A stretch of DNA of 7,172 nucleotides, taken from positions 1-7,172 of the forward strand of contig JBEIQI010000156.1 of the NCBI GenBank assembly GCA_040376605.1. Reading direction: 5' to 3'. This document shows, piece after piece, positions 6,842 through 7,172 of the stretch; position 1 is the stretch's first letter; the number at the start of each line of letters is the position of its first letter. The stretch is from JANWKQ01 sp040376605 (GTDB taxonomy: Bacteria; Bacteroidota; Bacteroidia; CAIKAF01). The notes below the pieces were generated by a model. The model worked only from the letters and a program-made list of their open reading frames with translations. It did no database searches and was not told the DNA's origin. A program made the translations under genes and the position numbers.

Positions 6842-6912
6842 TGCTGCTCAAGTAATTAGGTGCTCGAAGATACAATATTGTTTGATGAAATAAATGCCTA
6901 TGCGATTTTTTA

Positions 6913-7172
6913 TTAGCCGTATGCACCAACCCTGATTTGGGGCTTATGAATGATGGCTCCAATTACAAAAAGCAATAAGGCTAATCCATAAGCCGTCATA
7001 GAGATTAAATACTTATAAGTGATGGGCTCTACAAAATAGTTATAACCAGTAATTGAATCCGATAACATATACAACAATGCCCCTGAAGTAATACACCAAT
7101 AACTAGCATCCGTAGTTGTCCCCATGCGCCATAAGGCACTTGTTGACATCGCTAATATGGATAGAGCATACA
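6913..7172 (-). CDS. Second YhhN-family membrane protein, C-terminal fragment
   Basis: The visible 85 residues run from the window edge to TAA (6913-6915); the N-terminus lies to the right. The frame stays open through the ATG at 7147-7149 to the edge, reading YALSILAMSTSALWRMG, which aligns without gaps with YALTIVTMSLFALWRIG of the neighbouring YhhN protein. The match continues through LSDSITGYNYFVEPIT, equivalent to the VSDSLIAINKFVAPLT motif, and through a last helix ending FVIGAIIH. About four in ten residues are identical by eye. The conserved D of SDS is kept. This is therefore a tandem paralogue, not a separate small gene starting at 7149. It probably starts or precedes the leftward operon. 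Confidence 0.82.
   Translation of the reverse strand, partial: YALSILAMSTSALWRMGTTTDASYWCITSGALLYMLSDSITGYNYFVEPITYKYLISMTAYGLALLLFVIGAIIHKPQIRVGAYG

Overview
The window is an ordinary, AT-rich chromosomal stretch from a member of the Bacteroidota. Two predicted secreted proteins carry the C-terminal sorting domain of the type IX secretion system (T9SS), which is confined to that phylum and close relatives. Shine-Dalgarno sequences are weak or absent, and one promoter fits the Bacteroidota -33/-7 pattern (TTTG ... TAnnTTTG). The hpt-adk gene pair and the GNAT and Omp28-like families also fit. There are no tRNA or rRNA genes, mobile elements, CRISPR arrays or phage genes, and no gene-free stretch longer than about 170 bp.

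Layout, left to right. (1) 1-206, plus strand: the last 67 codons of a MoxR-type AAA+ ATPase. (2) 211-1956, minus strand: a secreted M28 zinc peptidase with a T9SS tail, converging tail-to-tail on moxR with 4 bp between the genes. (3) 2036-2491, plus strand: a GNAT acetyltransferase, divergent from the peptidase across a 79-bp gap that holds an 18-bp near-perfect palindrome. (4) 2514-2545: a bidirectional hairpin terminator between the convergent GNAT and Omp28-like genes. (5) 2565-3629, minus strand: an Omp28-like, thioredoxin-motif (CGYC) T9SS cargo protein with a recognisable promoter. (6) 3802-4915, plus strand: hpt and adk, two nucleotide-metabolism genes 5 bp apart and evidently co-transcribed. 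The adk frame is broken by a one-base shift at an AAAA run near 4557-4560. (7) 4974 to the right edge, minus strand: a probable operon transcribed leftward, of two tandem YhhN-family membrane proteins (the first cut by the window edge) followed by a CapA/PgsA-like protein whose start overlaps the upstream yhhN gene by 49 nt.

Functionally this is a mix of housekeeping purine metabolism (Hpt makes IMP/GMP from bases and PRPP; Adk balances AMP, ADP and ATP) and envelope or secreted proteins (T9SS peptidase, T9SS thioredoxin-like protein, CapA-like phosphoesterase-fold protein, YhhN lipid-enzyme candidates). I found no convincing novel system. The items most worth a second look are the frameshift in the normally essential adk gene, the tandem YhhN paralogues with the long yhhN/capA overlap, and the palindrome between the M28 peptidase and GNAT genes. 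Several start codons were moved: the longest open frames for hpt, omp28 and capA begin at GTG or TTG codons that are less plausible than internal ATGs.
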